This document shows, one piece after another, positions 24,659-37,082 of a DNA stretch of 64,000 bases. The stretch is taken from positions 84,720,270 through 84,784,269 of the forward strand of contig JAKGHH010000004.1 of the NCBI GenBank assembly GCA_022828595.1, in the 5' to 3' direction. The notes under the pieces are model-generated. The model was given only the letters and a program-made list of their open reading frames with translations. It made no database searches and had not been told where the DNA came from. Within the stretch, counting starts at the first letter, position 1. Each line of letters opens with the position of its first letter. A program made the position numbers and the translations under genes. Source of the DNA: Nelumbo lutea (taxonomy: Eukaryota > Streptophyta > Magnoliopsida > Proteales > Nelumbonaceae).

Positions 24659-24859
24659 CTTTATATAAGTGGTAGAGGTATTTTTCTGTGTAATTAGGAA
24701 AACAAAGTTATCTCGGGTTGTGCAAATAGGAAAATTTTTAACGTATGTTCAGTTTTGTAGATAAAATAGACCAACTGAGGGTAAGACAGTCAAACAAATT
24801 ATTTCCATTTTCTCTTTTGGAAAAAAAAAAAAACAGAAGAAGAAGAAGAATATAAGATC

Positions 24860-25450
24860 AACAGTTATCTCTAATTTATTAGAGAGTTTCTCTCCTAAAT
24901 TATCTCTAATTCCTATTTATCTCCCCCCCCCCCCCCCTTTATCTACATCTATCAAAAGAAAGTTTGAATTAAAAATTTTAAGAATTATTTAAATATTCTA
25001 ATAAAATTATATAATAACTTTAAAATATTTATTAAAAAGACAAAAAACAATTATAATCTATTTAATAATATTCATATTATTAATAATTATATATTTTTAC
25101 AAAACTGATCACGAAATTATGTACAAACAATATAAATTATGATTTTCTAGATTATAAGTTATCTCTAATTTAGTAGATAACTTCTCTCCTAAATTATCTC
25201 TAATTCTTATTTATCTACTACCCCACTTTTTATCTACATCTATCTAAAGAAAGTTTGGATTAAAAAATTTAAGAATGATGTAAATATTCTAACAAAATTA
25301 TATAATCACTTTAAAATATTTATTAAAAAGACAAAAAACAATTATAATTGATTTAAAAATATTCATATTATTAATAATTATATATTTTTACAAAATTCAT
25401 CACAAAATTATGTACAAACAATATAAATTATGATTGGTTAGATTATTCAA
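24860..25450. repeat. tandem duplication of a ~295-bp AT-rich unit
   Basis: 'gttatctctaattta' starts at 24863 and again at 25158. Both copies contain 'tttctctcctaaattatctc', 'atttattaaaaagacaaaaa' and 'attatgtacaaacaatataa'. Copy 1 contains a C run (24924-24939) where copy 2 has 'actaccccac'. Non-coding. Confidence 0.85.
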
Positions 25451-26540
25451 TCTAAATGTTATTCAAATAATAAAAATCTAATATAAAAAATAAAATATTA
25501 TTTAAATATTTCAATAACAAAATATTAAAATTAATATTTTAAATAAATTTATAATATATTTTAAATAGTTACTGAATAACTTTCAATTATAATAAATAGA
25601 TTATGATTTTAAAGATTTAGTTAAATAACTAAGTATTTTGAATAACAAAATATTTAACATAACTAGATTTTAAATAGTTAAAATAACAAAATTATGTATT
25701 AATAGTACTATAATTTTATGAATTATTAAATTCAACAAGTAATTAATATTTTAAAATTTAAATAATGATATTAATTCAATAAATAAATAATATTGTAAAT
25801 AACTTATTTCATTCATACCAATTAATAATTCTGGAAAATAGCTTTCAAAAAAATTATTGTTTATTAATAATAATTGTAAAAGCTTAATATTTATCTATAC
25901 TAAAATTAATATTTATTGTATTTTAGTAATTATTTATTATTTTTTGTGATAAATATATTTTCAATAATTATATATAAATATATTTTTGTTTTGTTATTTA
26001 ATAGAAAATTTTCAATAATTATTGAAGTTTAAACTATTGTTATTTGTCTTTTTAAATTTAATTTATTGCATATTTTTACTATAAATTTTAATAATTATCG
26101 GAGATTAAACTATTATTCACGGGATTATTCGGTTTAGTTGTAGGTTGATTAGCCAACCAAATTGACCTGGTTAGGTTGAGGGAGGTTATACCGGTTTGGG
26201 TCAATTTTTGGTTTGATCGGTTGGTTCAAAAGATTTAAACTTAAAAAATTAAATTTAAATTTAAAAAATTACAATGGCATTATTATAAAAAAATTAAAAT
26301 TAAATTTATGATATAAACTATTTTAGCCTAAGAAATATTGGAATTTTCCCACTTTCTCGTATTAAAAATATATTTAGAATATAAAATACTAATATATATC
26401 TATAATCGGGTTGTTCAATTTTAGTCAATTTACAAATGGCCAAAGTGAAACTTATCCAACCTAGTCGGGTTGGTAAATTGTTGAACTAAAGCCGACTAGA
26501 AATACTAGAAATCGGGTCAGTCAGTTTCATTAGTTTGATT
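25451..26540. other. very AT-rich sequence; decayed repeat at its right end
   Basis: No open frame of note. From 26110 to 26540 the words 'ggttgattagccaaccaa' and 'gtttgatcggttgg' suggest the remains of a foldback element. Confidence 0.4.
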
Positions 26541-26804
26541 CAGAATGGCGATGGAGTGGGGGTGGGGACAAGGAGCCTCTCGCCATCCCCATCCTCATGA
26601 AAATCTCCAACCAGGTCCCTACTAACAAGGACAAAGTTATCCCCATACGAGGTTCCTTACTCCCCATGATTCTTTATAATATCAACTATTACATTTTTGT
26701 TTTTTATTTTATTTCAAAAATAAAAATAAAATAATTAAAATTTATAATATTATTAAAAACAATTCAAATATATTCAACCATATTTTTTAAAATATTAACA
26801 TATA

Positions 26805-26850
<46 letters not shown>

Positions 26851-26930
26851 CAGAAATCTCATGAAAATGGGAGTCCACACGGGGCAGGAAGTGTCCATCC
26901 CTACTCCGAATCCCACTAATGAGAGAATAG
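26541..26930. mobile_element. MITE-like repeat of the 'ccatccccatcc' family
   Basis: It starts 'aatggcgatggagtgggg', holds 'ccatccccatcctcatg' and ends 'gtgtccatccctactccg'. Related words split by a LINE are found at 44265-44400 and 51400-51585. An AT microsatellite (26808-26847) lies in its AT-rich core. Confidence 0.5.
26808..26847. repeat. AT microsatellite
   Basis: About 20 uninterrupted AT units. Confidence 0.95.
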
Positions 26931-27130
26931 GAAAAATTACGATCCTAAACAATCACATCGAAAATTTAATTATTATTATTTTTGTATTATAAATAAAATA
27001 TTAATAAAGCAACATTAGCATTAATGGGTATCCCACCATCCCTTCCATTTATCAAGGTTCTGACTTCTGGAGTTTTAGGTTGACTTGCTATTCTCTCTCT
27101 CTCTCTCTCGTCCATTAGCAGGAAGAGAAG

Positions 27131-30100
27131 ATGCTGGACATCAATCTCTTCCGAGAAGACAAGGGCCACAATCCTGAACGGATACGGGAATCTCAGCGTC
27201 GGAGATTCGCGAATCTCGAGATCGTCGATGAGATCATCCGCCTCGACAAGGAATGGCGACAGCGTGAGCTTCCAAAGTCTTCGATTATGGTCTTATTTCC
27301 TGTGCTTTGTGACTTCATGTTTTCGAACCAATAATTTAGGCAATGGCTTTCTGTTGGTTTTGGTTGTTCAGGTCAATTCGAGCTCGATAATCTGCGCAAG
27401 GACTTCAACAAGATCAACAAGGAAGTCGCACGCCTCAAAATTGTGAGTTGCCCACTTTCCTTCGCTTATACTCATCTTATTTGAGATTAAATTGTGGCAT
27501 GCTGGAATTTTAGAAGTGGGTTGCGGTTTTTGCTTTGCAAGGCGGGTGAAGATGCGACTGAGATGATAAAGAATACGGATGAGAATAAGCAGTTGACGGC
27601 AAAGAAAGAGATCGAAGTTCAGGAGGCGAGAGTGGCCTTGTATTCCAGATTGGAAATTGTTGGAAACCTTGTGCACGATTCGGTTCCCATCAGCGATGAT
27701 GAGGTTTGTGGTTTTTATAATTTACTTTTCATTTTTTTATCAGCAATTTCCTTTTCAATTTTAGCCACAGATCAAGGTTATTGACTTGGTTTAACATTTT
27801 ATTGTCGGCTTTCCTTCTTTTCCTTCCCTGTTAGGCAAATAATGCTGTTATTCGATCGTGGGGGGAGAAACGAGAGGAGCCAAAACTGAAAAATCATGTT
27901 GAATTAGTTGAACTTCTCGGAATTGCAGATATGAAGAAAGGTATATAAATAAAATCTTGAAGCACCTGTGGATAGATTCTTTTTTATTTCCTTATTCTCA
28001 CATGACAAAGAAGTTCTGCTGTGAACAATCTATTAAAAAGTTTGGCGTCACTGTGGTTTACTTTTATATTGACTTACAGTACTACATTTGCTTTAGAGTT
28101 CGCAAATTTTATTGGCATCCAATTTTTTATATGGGTCAACTCTCAGATAAAAAGAGCATGAATATTGGCATCGGATTATTGCTAATATTGTTCATTTCAT
28201 TATTCCTAATACAAAACATTTTTTAAAAGACAAGGAACTAAAACGAAACCATAAAACCAACTTTTTAAGTAGGTATTAAGAGTTTTAAGATCATAGCATT
28301 GACATATTTGAGCTTGCTTCAAGGGGCTCAATAAAAAGGCAGCTCGTAGAACTAGAGTAATGCAATTGGGAAAGAAATAAAGAGCTTGAAAATTTCACAT
28401 GCTTAAGTTGTTGAGTGCTTGAATATGTTTTATATGTTATGTTTGATTTTGTTTTTACATTATCACTTTGCATATGCTTTATGTTTTATGTTCATGCAGT
28501 TTAATTTGAGTTAATATGCTTTTTAACACATTTAGTTTAAAATTTAAGTATGTATTTTAAATTAATATTAATTTTATTTTTATTTTTCGTTTTTTATGAA
28601 TTTTTTATTTTTTTTTAAATTGTGCCTTGCACCATGGGCGCAAGATGCCCCTTCCACTTTTAAAACACTTACAAAGGAGAGAAAATGAAATCTGAAATAT
28701 TTTCTCAATCTCTATCAAATTCTTGATTGATATGATATCAAAGAAAATCTTTGATTGAGAGAATCTCCATGGACAATTTGGGAAGAAAGAAACCTAAGAA
28801 TCTTTGATGACAAGGAAAGAAGCAAGATCAAGGTTATAACCTTAAGGGTGGCGCATTGGGTGAAAACCTTAAAGTTGTTTGCTGACTTTAAGGTAGAAGA
28901 TTTCTTCAGTTCGTGGGGAATAATTGCCGACTCTTCATCTAGAAGACAATTAGTATATGAGGTCTGGTCTTTTCCATGTTCTGGATGGAAGAAATTAAAC
29001 TTTGATGGCAGCTGTATAGGCAATCCTGACCCATTGGGTATTGGTGGGGTCTAAGGAATGAACTAAGGCGCTTCAAGCAGATATCTAAAGGCATGTTGAT
29101 CCAAATAAAGTGGATTTGGAGATTTGCAAACAGTATGGCTGATGGTTTAGCTAAACAAGGAATTCAGAGACAATCCATGTTCTAGGCTGTTTTGTAAATA
29201 GTGGGATAGTTTTTTCTTGGGCTTCTTGTTGTATATGCTCTTTTTAATCTAATGAATCAATTTTTTTGTGTTGCTGATTGTTGGTGTGAAAATTTTTAAT
29301 AAATTCTCATGCAACATAATTCACTCAATCATGTGATTGAGTTTTTTTTATTATTTTGGATAAGGCCTATTCAGGGAATAATACGGATTGTTCCCCTTAA
29401 TTACATCTCCACAAGAAAGTAGAGAACACTTTTTTATTCTGACTTAGAGAAATGAATATATAGAACAAAAGAAAAGAACAATAGAGTACTTAAAAAGAAC
29501 TTTTCATTTGCATTTCTTTTACATCAAGTGTACAAGAATGAGAAGAGAAAAAAAAAAAAAGAAAAATACAACTGAGAAACTCTAGAACAATACATTTCTC
29601 TCATTCTTTTCTTTTTGATACAAAGAAGATTTCCTTCTCACTCCTCTTCACAATGAGATGTAGTCAATCAAATGAAATTCTGATTGTAGACAGCCTTAAT
29701 CCTTTGGATTTTTGCATACAAGATGGGAATCGTAATTGATCAAACTGAATATTTGATTATAGACGATTTTTATCCCTCAGTTCTTCATTTTCATTTAAAG
29801 GGAACCATAATCAACCCTTGAGAATTAGACTTTAGATGGTTTAATCCCTAACTTGTCTTGGAAGAGGGACCATAATCAACCAAGTAGAAGCACTTGGTTG
29901 TAGATGGTTTATTTCTCTCTATTTCTTTTCTCAAAAATAAAAATAAAAGAGAGAGAAAGAAGGATACATAGTAGAAGACATATAGGGTGCAAATGGATCA
30001 AATTCTGATCCGATCCTATTTTGTCGTATTTGGATCCCGCCTATTCAGATCGGATCGGATCAGAAAATAGGATTCGATCAGAAATCGGATCATATTTCGG

Positions 30101-33100
30101 ATCACCCCTATTCGGTCCGAATTTCCAATATATATATATATATATATATATGTTATTTCTTTATTTTTATAAATATATTATTTATATTGCACTTTTGTAA
30201 ATTTGTTATATTAATTATTTTTTTATAAAAACATGTATATATATATGATGAAAATAGTTGAAAAGATACTTGTATTTTTTTGTTTTCTATTTTTAAATTA
30301 TTATATTTTATTTTTATTTTAATAATTTATTAATTTTTTAAGAAATTTACATAGGATCTGATCTGATCCGAAAATTTGACTTCTTCATCGGATTCGAATT
30401 TGAACCCATACTTATGAGATCCGATTGGATATTCAGATCATATCGGCTCTTAACAGTGTCGAACCGGATTCGGATATACCCTAATTCCAGGACTTTTTCC
30501 TACCTGTATTAATGAGAGTTCTTTTCCTTCCCTGTCTTCCCTTGAGCACTTGTCTTTTCTTCTCTCTTTATCTTGGCTTTTCTTAAGAATCTCTTGAGAC
30601 AATTTTCTCCAAAGGGGGGGATCTAGCTTCCCCTTAAGGAGCTTAAAGAGGGAGCGGGGTAGTTATGTAACTACCTCCTCCCCCTAGGTGAAGGACACCT
30701 GTCCCTCCCACTTAAAGAGAGGGAACTCCCATATGGAACACTTTTTTATAGTTTTGATGACTTGGCTAGCAGACTAACCAACCCACTTATTTGGGTTATA
30801 ATTTATTTAAATATTATTTGGATTAAAAAAAAGCCTTCAACACTGATAAAAAAATCTCCATGGGACCAACTTGAGCTGGCCAAAACTGATGAAATGGGTC
30901 TAGTGCATAGGCTATCTTGCATGTAGGCTGCAAGTATTGGCTGTGAAGTCATGGTCTTAGGACTGGACCCTTCTAGTCCATGTTTCAGTGCCTCCTTGGA
31001 TTTTTGTCTTAGTTTTGAAGCAATTAGAAGTTGTTTTCAGTTAGTTTCCCAGTTGAGTTTGGAGTACAAAGGGAGACCCTAACCCTTGTATTTAGTCTAT
31101 AAGTAGAGTCATTGAATTTTGAACTTAAATGAGAATTAATGGAATGAAAACTTTGTTTGAAGTTAATTCAAATCTTTAATTTCCCTTTTTCACCCACTTC
31201 ATTCATCCTAGGACAGTTTTCTTCCCATCCTATATCAGTAGGCCAAAAACAGATAATTGAATTCTATTGTGAAACTCATCTCAACTAAGCCATGTCCCAA
31301 CCATATGAGGTTGGCTATATGAATCTTGTTCCACCATTCCACTCTGTTCAATGCCATTGTGAAACTGGTACCATAAATAAGTTTAGTAAATATATGTATC
31401 GATACATTTTTTACTCATCTATGCTTGATTCCAATGTGTCTGCTTATGAAAATATTCGTGACACATATAGGTGCTAATGTAGCGGGAGGAAGAGGTTACT
31501 ATTTAAAAGGGGCTGGTCTACTCCTTAATCAGGCATTGCTAAACTTTGCCTTGACATTTTTGACAAGCCGGAAGTATACACCATTGCAGACTCCATTCTT
31601 CATGAAAAAGGATATTATGGAAAAATGTGCTCAACTAGCTCAATTTGATGAAGAACTTTACAAGGTATTTTTTCCTTGTTCTTTTATAAGACTTGTTAAT
31701 ATCTTGGATTAGGCTAGGATATTTTTTCCTTGTTCTTTTATTTTTGTTTATGAAGGCTAATAACTTGCATGAACCAACTATTTTCAAAACAAACACATTT
31801 GGTATATGGTTTGTAGGGATGCTATTCCAAGGCTTTTAGCCATGTTCAGCCTTTTATCAGTTCAATTAGAAATACTTGTTTCTAATAGAAAGAGGAGTGC
31901 TAGAGAGAATCATTAATTTTCACTTGGTAGAACTAACCATGTGCACAAACTATGTTTAACACTAACCAAATAGGCTATTGCCTAGAATCAGTTCAAGGGA
32001 AAAATAAATGATGAAAAAAAAACGAAGTTTGGAACAAGAAAAACATGTTTGTTGATGCTTGTTCTCTGTAATCTTCCTCTTCTCTTTTATTGATGGCTTT
32101 GTTTACCCATCTCCGTGTGTTGCCCCAAATTCTAATGAGTCCTTGCCAGAAATCACCCTTCATTCCATAATACTAATTGGAACCTGCCCCCAGTCCTTAT
32201 TGAATAATGGTAGAATTTCATAATAATAGGAAAACATGCAATCATTAGGCCTTCCTAAATGAAGGTTTGTCCATCCTAAAGTGAGAATCATTTAAAACTC
32301 TTGATAATTTCTTCTTAAAAACTTGAAGCCAAGTGATGCTGTAGTAATGGCGATAATGATTGGTCTACAGAAACAATTTTATACTTAGTGAAGTAGGTGT
32401 CTTTTCTTGAGATTGTATTCAAGGATCACTTAGTTTGCAACCTTTGGGTAGCTTTGGAAAGGGATAAAGGGTGAGATTTTTTTTTTCATAGATAATAAAG
32501 GGTGGGAATCAATGATAAAGAGGGACCACAACTTACTGCTTCTCCAATACGAATACAAGATGCCATACACAAGTGAAGATGCACTATACATCTTTGGTGC
32601 TGTATACATGCTATGTTAAATCTATAAAACATGAAAACAGCAATCATAAAGCTTGTTTTTTATTGGTGCACCCTTTAAATTTTCTGTGTAAAATACAAAT
32701 GTGAATAAAGATGTAAAATCGATACATTTTTTCAAAGTCTAATCAGATAATTTCTTCTAATCAATGTACTGATAAAAAAAATAATAATTCTTCAAAGCAA
32801 TTTTCTACCAAATCATTTCATCAACCACATCCACCAGGAGCCCCATTTCTTGCTCATCAAAAGCAAGGAAAAGGGACCCCATTTCTACATTCACTCCAGA
32901 CTTGTTAGTATCTGGAGGTTTCTTATGTGCTTCTATGATCATTTACTCTTTAAAGAAACAAGCTTACTTCCCTTAGCTACCCCTGAACATATATGTACAC
33001 AAACACCCACCCAAAAGAAGTATATTCCCCTCAGTTGATTTTGTTATTTGCAGGTAACTGGTGAGGGAGATGACAAGTATCTGATTGCTACATCTGAACA

Positions 33101-34178
33101 ACCACTCTGTGCTTATCATCTTGATGATTGGATCCATCCTTCAGAACTACCCATAAGGTAGAAAATATTGCGATTGCTGTTTTATTGGAAATAGAGGGAT
33201 TATAGTAACCAATAAGCTATACTATAAATTTCTTTTTCTTTTTTTTTTCACTTAGATGATTGTCAATTGTTCATGACAACAATTGGATATTTTGCCAGAT
33301 ACGCAGGATATTCAACTTGTTTCCGTAAAGAAGCTGGTTCACATGGTCGAGATACTCTAGGTATTTTCCGAGTCCATCAATTTGAAAAAGTGGAGCAGTT
33401 CTGCATTACCAGCCCGAATGGCAATGATTCATGGGACATGCATGAGGAAATGATAAAAAATTCAGAAGACTTTTACAAGGAGGTATAAGGTATTCCTAGG
33501 AAAACTTCTGGGAAGGAGTTGCCATCTCTTTTGATCTTTTTACTCTTTTCTGTGTGAATAATGCAAAATGTAGAATCTGCCACATTTGTCTGATCTGTAT
33601 TTTCTATTACAGTTGAATATCCCCTATCAGGTTGTGGCTATTGTTTCTGGTGCTTTAAATGATGCAGCTGCAAAGAAGTACGATTTGGAAGGATGGTTTC
33701 CTGCATCCAAGACATATAGAGAACTAGTCTCCTGCTCAAATTGTACAGATTACCAGTCCAGAAGATTAGAAATCAGATATGGGCAGAAAAAGGTAGGTTC
33801 CTAATTACAATTCATGCTTTTGCGCGTTTGACAGTAGACCCTAGAATATAAGCTGCAGGATGTAAGAAACTCAAACTTTAAGCACAGTTTTACTCATCAA
33901 CTCAATTGCTGGAGGACTCTTTTGCTGTTATCTGTATATTTACAACTTATCATTGGTTTGGGTTGCAGAGCAATGAACAAGTGAAACAGTATGTTCACCT
34001 GTTGAACTCTACCCTCACTGCAACAGAGAGAACCATCTGCTGTATTCTTGAGAACTATCAGAGTGAAGATGGCGTTGAGATTCCAAAAGCCTTGCAACCC
34101 TACATGGGTGGCACTATCTTCCTTCCTTTCCAAACAAGCCCACAGACAGAAGTGAAGGGGAAGAAGTCAAAAGCTTAA
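27131..34178 (+). CDS. SERRS: cytosolic seryl-tRNA synthetase, complete, nine exons
   Basis: The enzyme activates serine with ATP and charges tRNA(Ser) (and the tRNA for selenocysteine where present). Exons: 27131-27263, 27372-27442, 27542-27703, 27835-27940, 31471-31664, 33054-33157, 33299-33482, 33613-33792 and 33969-34178 (TAA). They join without a phase break to 447 residues, about the length of known plant cytosolic SerRS. The N-terminal half (about residues 25-110) is the tRNA-binding coiled-coil arm. The catalytic core has [11 protein letters not shown] (235-245, serine pocket), the class II motif 2 [12 protein letters not shown] (265-276) and the motif 3 segment [15 protein letters not shown] with its Arg at 399. 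The C-terminus ends in a short basic tail (KGKKSKA). No transit peptide is visible, which fits a cytosolic form. The start is the first ATG, directly before the family's MLDINLFR. Intron 4 (27941-31470) has grown to 3.5 kb and holds a LINE fragment and MITEs. Confidence 0.97.
28740..29190 (+). mobile_element. LINE (L1-type) 3' fragment in a SerRS intron
   Basis: An open frame from 28755 reads [16 protein letters not shown] and then [20 protein letters not shown], the start of the RNase H domain of plant L1 elements. After 29053 the frame is broken and jumps to [18 protein letters not shown] text near 29130-29170, so most of RNase H is deleted. Sense orientation relative to the host gene. Confidence 0.82.
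29983..30484. mobile_element. hAT-like MITE, 'gatcggatc' family, copy 2
   Basis: It starts TAGGGTGCAAATGGATC and carries 'cagatcggatcggatcag' and 'gatctgatctgatccg' on either side of an AT-rich core with an AT microsatellite (30127-30152). The right end ('cggatataccctaatt') is eroded. It lies in SerRS intron 4. Confidence 0.65.
30900..31215. other. possible solo LTR or LTR-like promoter sequence (weak)
   Basis: A segment with 'gtctataagtagagtcatt', 'gagaattaatggaatgaaa' and a pyrimidine-rich end near 'cctatatcagta' recalls the R-U5 part of copia LTRs. No inverted ends or target duplication could be fixed. It is in intron 4 of the SerRS gene. Confidence 0.25.
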
Positions 34179-35540
34179 ATGAAAAGCAATCAGGAAGAGA
34201 CTCTCGTTTATGGTTGCTAGATTAATTTCTTCCCCCATTCTTGAAGGGGGTCTAGAATTGAAACAGATCAAATCAAATGGTAAAAGCTGTAAGTGCGCAA
34301 CAACGTGCCAACACGAACTTTAGATGCTTCGTTATTAGGAAAATGGTGTCATTTTCTCTCTCTTTTTTGTTGTTGTAATAGTCAAATTAAGAATTGTTGA
34401 TGTTTTAATATTATCCAGTTATTATTGGTAGAAACTAACATAAAAGAGGTGTGCAATTATTTTTCAAACAATCAAAGCGTTTAGCGCTCCAGTTTGGTGT
34501 TTGATAAGAAAACGTTTGTTGACCAAAATGAAAGTTACATTTCTAATGTTTTTTTCCGTACGTGTGAGGATTTTTTTGGTACTTCGTAAAAGCCCTATTT
34601 TCTGATGATCCAATTGACGAAAAAGTACGGATAGGTCCATTGCAGATTTCTCATTTTCACTGCGGAGCTATAAACATTTAAAATGTCAAAAACCCATATT
34701 GTATACATCAATGCCCGCATGAATTGGCATCAATTCCGAGCTGGCACTAACCCCAACCATACTTTGGGCCTAAAAATTCTGACCCTGGGCTGAACCATCA
34801 TTCTCTCTTGTTAAGATCGTCACTTGCGCCCTTCTATGTAAGGGTGCAAGTCTGGGCGGGTTAGGCCGGGTTTATAGGTCAGACTGAGCCTACAGTCAAG
34901 CCCGATTTGTTCAATCTGGTGGTCCTAGCACATACCAAAATTAGATGCACTTGGGTTGATCAATCAGTCCATTCTAATATGATTGGACGAGGTTCATTTT
35001 GCCCAAATTTCACCTGTCTAGGATCAAACCCATGTTTCTCCAGGTTTTCTGTGATAAGGTATGACAAAATTACCCCTGACCCGAGCATAGACCCACCTTG
35101 TGCCTGCAAATTTTAGTAGGTATGTATGTTGTTTCATGTTATATTTTATGTATAAATATTTTAATGACACAATATATATTATATAATATTTTATGTTAAT
35201 GTATAAAATAAATTTATATACTTCTTATATGCCATTTAACATAAGCATGAGGTTTATGTTTCAAGCTTGGAACCTTGGTCGGGTTAAGCCTAGGCTACAA
35301 CAATTCTCATAGGTTCAAAGCCTGACCTAGGCTTGGCCCACGCCAACTTGACCCATAATCATCCCTAAATATAACCCATCCAATCCTGATTAAACAAAGG
35401 ATTATATATGTATAATTATCATATGTGGGCAGTCAGGGGTAATTTTGTCATCAAAATATTTAATAATGATGACTAACATTCAGGGATAATTTTCTCTATG
35501 TAAAATACTTAAATGCTTACATGGACAACTTTCAATAATG
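34179..35540. other. 3' flank of SerRS and intergenic DNA
   Basis: The SerRS 3' UTR probably runs to about 34450. Beyond it, 34830-35360 holds repeat-like words ('gggcgggttaggccggg', 'ggcttggcccacgcc') around an AT-rich core, again a GC-ended, AT-cored repeat. No gene seen. Confidence 0.4.
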
Positions 35541-35547
35541 ATATGGC

Positions 35548-35625
35548 TATGTTTGGTTTGAAGGAAAAGGTAGGGAAAGGAAGGGAAAGGTAGGGAAAGC
35601 TATACAAGGTTTGTGATGGAATTCT
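35548..35625. repeat. fragment of the 'tttggtttgaaggaaaa' MITE
   Basis: 'gtttggtttgaaggaaaagg' followed by 'tagggaaaggaagggaaagg' matches one arm of the element at 63581-63790. The opposite arm is absent. Confidence 0.55.
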
Positions 35626-35627
35626 TA

Positions 35628-36000
35628 GGCCCCGTTCGCTTTTTGGTAAGTTACTTACTCGAGTAAATGTAGTTATCCGGGTAAGTTTTTCCTAGGAAAC
35701 ACTTATCTAAGTAAGTGCATTTACCCATATTTTTTTATTTCTCATGTAAATAAGGCAATGACCATTTTAGCCATAAAAATCCATTATTAAAAAAGGACAT
35801 TTTTGTCCCATTCAAGTGTTGGTAACTTTCCCCTAGGTGGGAAAGTTATTTACCCATCTCCTAGATGGAATAAACTTTCCCTATTCTCCACATAAATCTA
35901 AAAAAAAGAACATGGGATTCTTGGTCAATGGGAACCAAAATCTCATTGACTAACTTTCCCCCTTCTCAGAATCTGAAAAAAGAATGCCCCCTTAATGAAA
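35628..36000. repeat. MITE-like repeat (related to 37083-37370)
   Basis: It begins 'aggccccgttcgctttttgg'. Shared words with 37083-37370 include 'gggaaacacctactcaagtaaatg'-like text, 'atccattattaaa' and 'gggaaagttatttaccca'. Boundaries not fixed. Confidence 0.5.
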
Positions 36001-36105
36001 GGTGAGTTATGGACAATAAAACTCATTGATAGGGGCTCTTGGAGGTTTTCAAAAGTCATGATGAGTTTAAAAGAAATACAAAAAAAAAATCTATGGGGAG
36101 TTTAA

Positions 36106-36343
36106 GATAATATCCCTAAAAGAAAAGGCCTTACTTTTTTGGTATTAATCACCCCCCCCCATAGGGGTCATTACTCTTTAAGTGAAGAATACAACATCAA
36201 ATCAACATCCTCAAGTAATCACACAATTTCTTTTTCTTACAGAAATGATAATAATGGGATTCGAAACCACACCACCACTGGGACAATTCATGCACCAACT
36301 AGGCTACCCCTTGGTGATAATATCCCTAAAAGAAAAGGCCTTA
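36106..36343 (-). repeat. 28-bp target-site duplication flanking a SINE
   Basis: An identical 28-bp word beginning GATAATATCCCTAAAAGAAA lies at 36106-36133 and 36316-36343, directly on each side of the SINE. Long duplications of this kind are made by LINE-type target-primed reverse transcription. Confidence 0.85.
36134..36315 (-). mobile_element. tRNA-derived SINE, minus strand
   Basis: Read on the minus strand it starts TCACCAAGGGGTAGCCTAGT. TAGCCTAGTTGG fits an RNA polymerase III A box, and GGTTTCGAATCCC, about 30 bases on, fits a B box. The 3' end is A-rich (ACCAAAAAAG) and lies against the 28-bp duplication. The whole is 182 bp. This is the plan of plant tRNA-related SINEs such as the Au type. 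It sits within the remains of an older MITE (36000-36118 and 36316 on). Confidence 0.85.
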
Positions 36344-36503
36344 TTTAATGGTCCTCAATCCTCATAGATCTTCCAAAATTTGTAACACCTGCATAAATCA
36401 ATCACTTATAAATAAGTAAATAGGAAAAATGTACCCCCTTCCCCCATCTAGAAAGGTACCTCTGACGTACTATGTAAGCTGAATTTGTAGAAGGCATGTC
36501 ATG

Positions 36504-36728
36504 CAAGGTTCGAAGTATCATTACATATCGACTCGTATCAACCGATACGTATCGTTCTAAGACCCTTCCAATATGCCCCTACAGTGGGTGTATCGGGGGT
36601 CTGACCAGTTCAGGGGATGGAGGGGTCCTAGACCGGCTCCCCTGAACCAGTTTTGAAAAAAAAAAGTACAAAAAAGTATCGAAATGCTCAATACGCCCCC
36701 TATCAGCGTATCGATATTTTGAACCTTG
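36504..36728. mobile_element. foldback MITE with CAAGGTTC ends (copy 2)
   Basis: Left CAAGGTTCGAAGTATC and right GATATTTTGAACCTTG are inverted. The interior has 'cgtatcaaccgatacgtatc' and 'atacgccccctatcagcgta'. Same family as 5557-5780. Confidence 0.75.
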
Positions 36729-36744
36729 CGACCATATATGAATT

Positions 36745-36925
36745 GGGATCTATTCCTCATAGAGCGCTCCTCACACCAACATCACAGCCATCCCACCATG
36801 TATTAGGAACATCTCCCTATGAAGGATAAATACAAATACAAGTGATGTTTCCGATATGTGGCCAGGACACGTTGTGAGGTCTATATGAGGAGCGCTTTGT
36901 AAGGAGCAGATCCAGACTTCCCATG
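36745..36925. mobile_element. short palindromic MITE (copy 2 of 3)
   Basis: 'gggatctattcctcatagag' and 'aggagcagatcc' mark the ends. The arms 'ttaggaacatctccct' and 'gatgtttccgatatgtggc' are inverted. Same plan as 17315-17500 and 52960-53140. Confidence 0.55.
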
Positions 36926-37082
36926 CACAATGAGAGTTCGTGGAGTATTTGTTTCGTTAGATGAACTTTGGTGTTAAACGGCATTGTCAAATGAAGGCTT
37001 CTAGGTTTTCAGCAAGGTGATAAGCCATGGAGAGGTGGGTGGAAAAATGGACTGGAAGGCTTCTAGGTTAAGTAAGAGAGTC

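Noticed and set aside
36245..36310. tRNA gene suggested by the box B-like GGTTTCGAATCCC
   Set aside because: It is the head of a SINE; no cloverleaf acceptor stem pairs, and an A-rich tail and target duplication are present.
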